Origin: Nitrospirillum amazonense
Lineage (GTDB): Bacteria > Pseudomonadota > Alphaproteobacteria > Azospirillales > Azospirillaceae
Length of the DNA stretch: 64,000 nucleotides
NCBI RefSeq assembly: GCF_007828045.1
Contig: NZ_VITN01000001.1
Span: 124,001-188,000 of the forward strand
Reading direction: 5' to 3'
The notes beneath the pieces were generated by a model. The model made no database searches and was not told where the DNA came from. It saw only the letters and a list, made by a program, of their open reading frames with translations. Below, piece by piece: positions 63,108 to 64,000 of the stretch. Both the position numbers and the translations under genes were made by a program. How positions within the stretch are numbered: the stretch's first letter is position 1; each line of letters opens with the position of its first letter.

Positions 63108-63872
63108 TCAGGCGAAACTGAGGGCATGGGAGATTGCCGCCGCCGTGCTTTGCAGCGCCGGCAAGAACTCCTCCCGCAACTGCGCCTCGGTCACACGGGA
63201 CGCATGGGTGCTGACGTTCATGGCGGCGATGATCGCCCCGCCCCGGCCGCGAATGGGCACGGCGATGGAACGCAAACCCTCCTCCAGCTCCTGATTCACC
63301 AGGGCCCAGCCCTGGCCGCCGGCCTGGCGCACGGCGGCCTTGACCGCGTCTGCCTTGATGTCCGGCGTGGCGGCCAGCACAGCGTCCAGATCGGCATCCG
63401 GCAGGGCCGACAGCAGGACCCGGCCCATGGAGGTGCGGGCGGCCGGCAGGCGGGTGCCGATGCTGATCTCGATGGACATGATGCGCTTCATCGGCACACG
63501 CACGACGTAGACGATGTCCGTGCCGTCCAGCACGGAGATGGAGCAGGATTCCTGCACCCGGCCCACCAGTTCCTGCATGAAGGGCTGGGCGACACCCGTC
63601 AGCGTCAGGGATGACAGATAGGCCAGGCCCAGGTTCAGCACCTTGGGCCGCAGGCTGAACAGCTTGCCATCAAACGCGACGTAGCCCAGGGCGCACAGGG
63701 TGTGCAGCAAGCGCCGCGCGGTGGCGCGGGTGACATCGGCACGCTTGGCCACCTGCGACAGGGTCATGGGCGTGTGGGTGGCGCCGAACGCCTCGATCAC
63801 CGCCAAGCCGCGCGCCAGCGCCCGCACGAACTCCCCACCCTCGTCACCCGCCTCACCGTCCGCGTCGCTCAT
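63108..63872 (-). CDS. IclR-family transcriptional regulator (PcaR-like)
   Basis: The 254-residue regulator has a winged helix (VRALARGLAVIEAFGATHTP, LSQVAKRADVTRATARRLLH) and an effector domain with TGVAQPFMQELVGRVQESCS, IEISIGTRLPAARTSMGRVL and WALVNQELEEGLRSIAVPIR. PcaR/PobR-type members control aromatic-acid catabolism, here only a guess. Two operator-like boxes lie just upstream at 63945-63978, so it probably regulates a divergent operon beyond the right edge. It converges on the helicase gene with three bases between stops. Confidence 0.93.
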   Translation of the reverse strand: MSDADGEAGDEGGEFVRALARGLAVIEAFGATHTPMTLSQVAKRADVTRATARRLLHTLCALGYVAFDGKLFSLRPKVLNLGLAYLSSLTLTGVAQPFMQELVGRVQESCSISVLDGTDIVYVVRVPMKRIMSIEISIGTRLPAARTSMGRVLLSALPDADLDAVLAATPDIKADAVKAAVRQAGGQGWALVNQELEEGLRSIAVPIRGRGGAIIAAMNVSTHASRVTEAQLREEFLPALQSTAAAISHALSFA

Positions 63873-63944
63873 GTGCCGTCCTCACCCATGCAGGAATTCG
63901 CCCCCACGGCCGTTGACAGGCCGGGGCGGGAGGTTCACTCTGAT

Positions 63945-63978
63945 GTTCATTATACGGACATTTGTACGCTAGACGAAC
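63945..63978. promoter_or_regulatory. Pair of IclR/PcaR-like operator boxes
   Basis: GTTCATTATACGGAC (63945-63959) and, on the other strand, GTTCGTCTAGCGTAC (63978-63964) resemble the 15-base PcaR-type box GTTCGATAATCGCAC as I remember it. They face each other with four bases between them. The site lies between the IclR gene and the right edge of the window, where a divergent target gene probably begins. Confidence 0.55.
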
Positions 63979-64000
63979 AAAAAGATGCGGCTGATGAAAA

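Overview
The window is a contiguous piece of a GC-rich bacterial chromosome. Gene density is high, GTG starts are common, neighbouring genes often share ATGA/GTGA overlaps, and there is no tRNA, rRNA, CRISPR array, insertion sequence or phage structural gene. Several features suggest an alphaproteobacterium of the Rhodospirillales/Azospirillaceae type: a Suv3-like helicase, a CobO/CobQ/BluB B12 operon, a TonB receptor followed by a YfiR-like protein, a DUF4173 protein beside a CreBC-like two-component system, and two AcrB-type efflux operons. The taxonomic assignment is inference from gene content.

Layout. 1-3.3 kb: end of a DUF4173 membrane protein gene that overlaps a response regulator/histidine kinase pair. 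3.4-6.1 kb: TetR regulator, YfcG-type glutathione transferase and MFS exporter in one minus-strand unit, with nested inverted repeats in the leader. 6.1-11.3 kb: an atypical M19 dipeptidase, a saccharopine dehydrogenase-like/DUF4166 protein, and a LysR regulator divergent from a bile-acid:sodium symporter-like carrier. 11.5-14.1 kb: a lower-GC MBOAT/AlgJ-like acyltransferase pair. 14.1-20.5 kb: L-serine dehydratase, a TonB receptor with an upstream Zur-like palindrome, then purC and purT. 20.6-23.7 kb: an Xre/RES toxin-antitoxin pair and, immediately beside it, an AT-rich two-gene AAA ATPase plus TOPRIM-like module, the best candidate for an under-described defence system here. 23.8-27.6 kb: ferredoxin-NADP reductase, a soluble chemoreceptor, and two tandem low-molecular-weight phosphatase-like genes, the second without the catalytic cysteine. 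28.1-32.6 kb: RND adaptor and permease. 32.8-41.2 kb: an orphan TIR protein, a sugar-nucleotide epimerase, a DJ-1/monooxygenase pair divergent from a LysR regulator, an AsnB-type synthetase, a chemoreceptor and a YfiR-like protein. 41.2-47.6 kb: TonB receptor, MFS carrier, esterase, YbaK deacylase and a solute-binding protein. 47.6-53.5 kb: cobalamin genes with a cobalamin riboswitch. 53.6-64 kb: a GT87-type membrane protein, a second RND pair, a 44-residue CxxC peptide, a second solute-binding protein, a Suv3-like helicase and an IclR regulator with a double operator-like site at the right edge.

Working together: the B12 genes cover late steps (adenosylation, amidation, aminopropanol arm, nucleotide loop activation, lower ligand) and probably respond to B12 through the riboswitch. 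The TetR-YfcG-MFS and DJ-1/monooxygenase/LysR groups look like electrophile or redox stress units. The toxin-antitoxin pair, the ATPase/TOPRIM pair and the TIR protein are immunity-type genes, the first two adjacent. All functions are read from sequence motifs; no database search was run.
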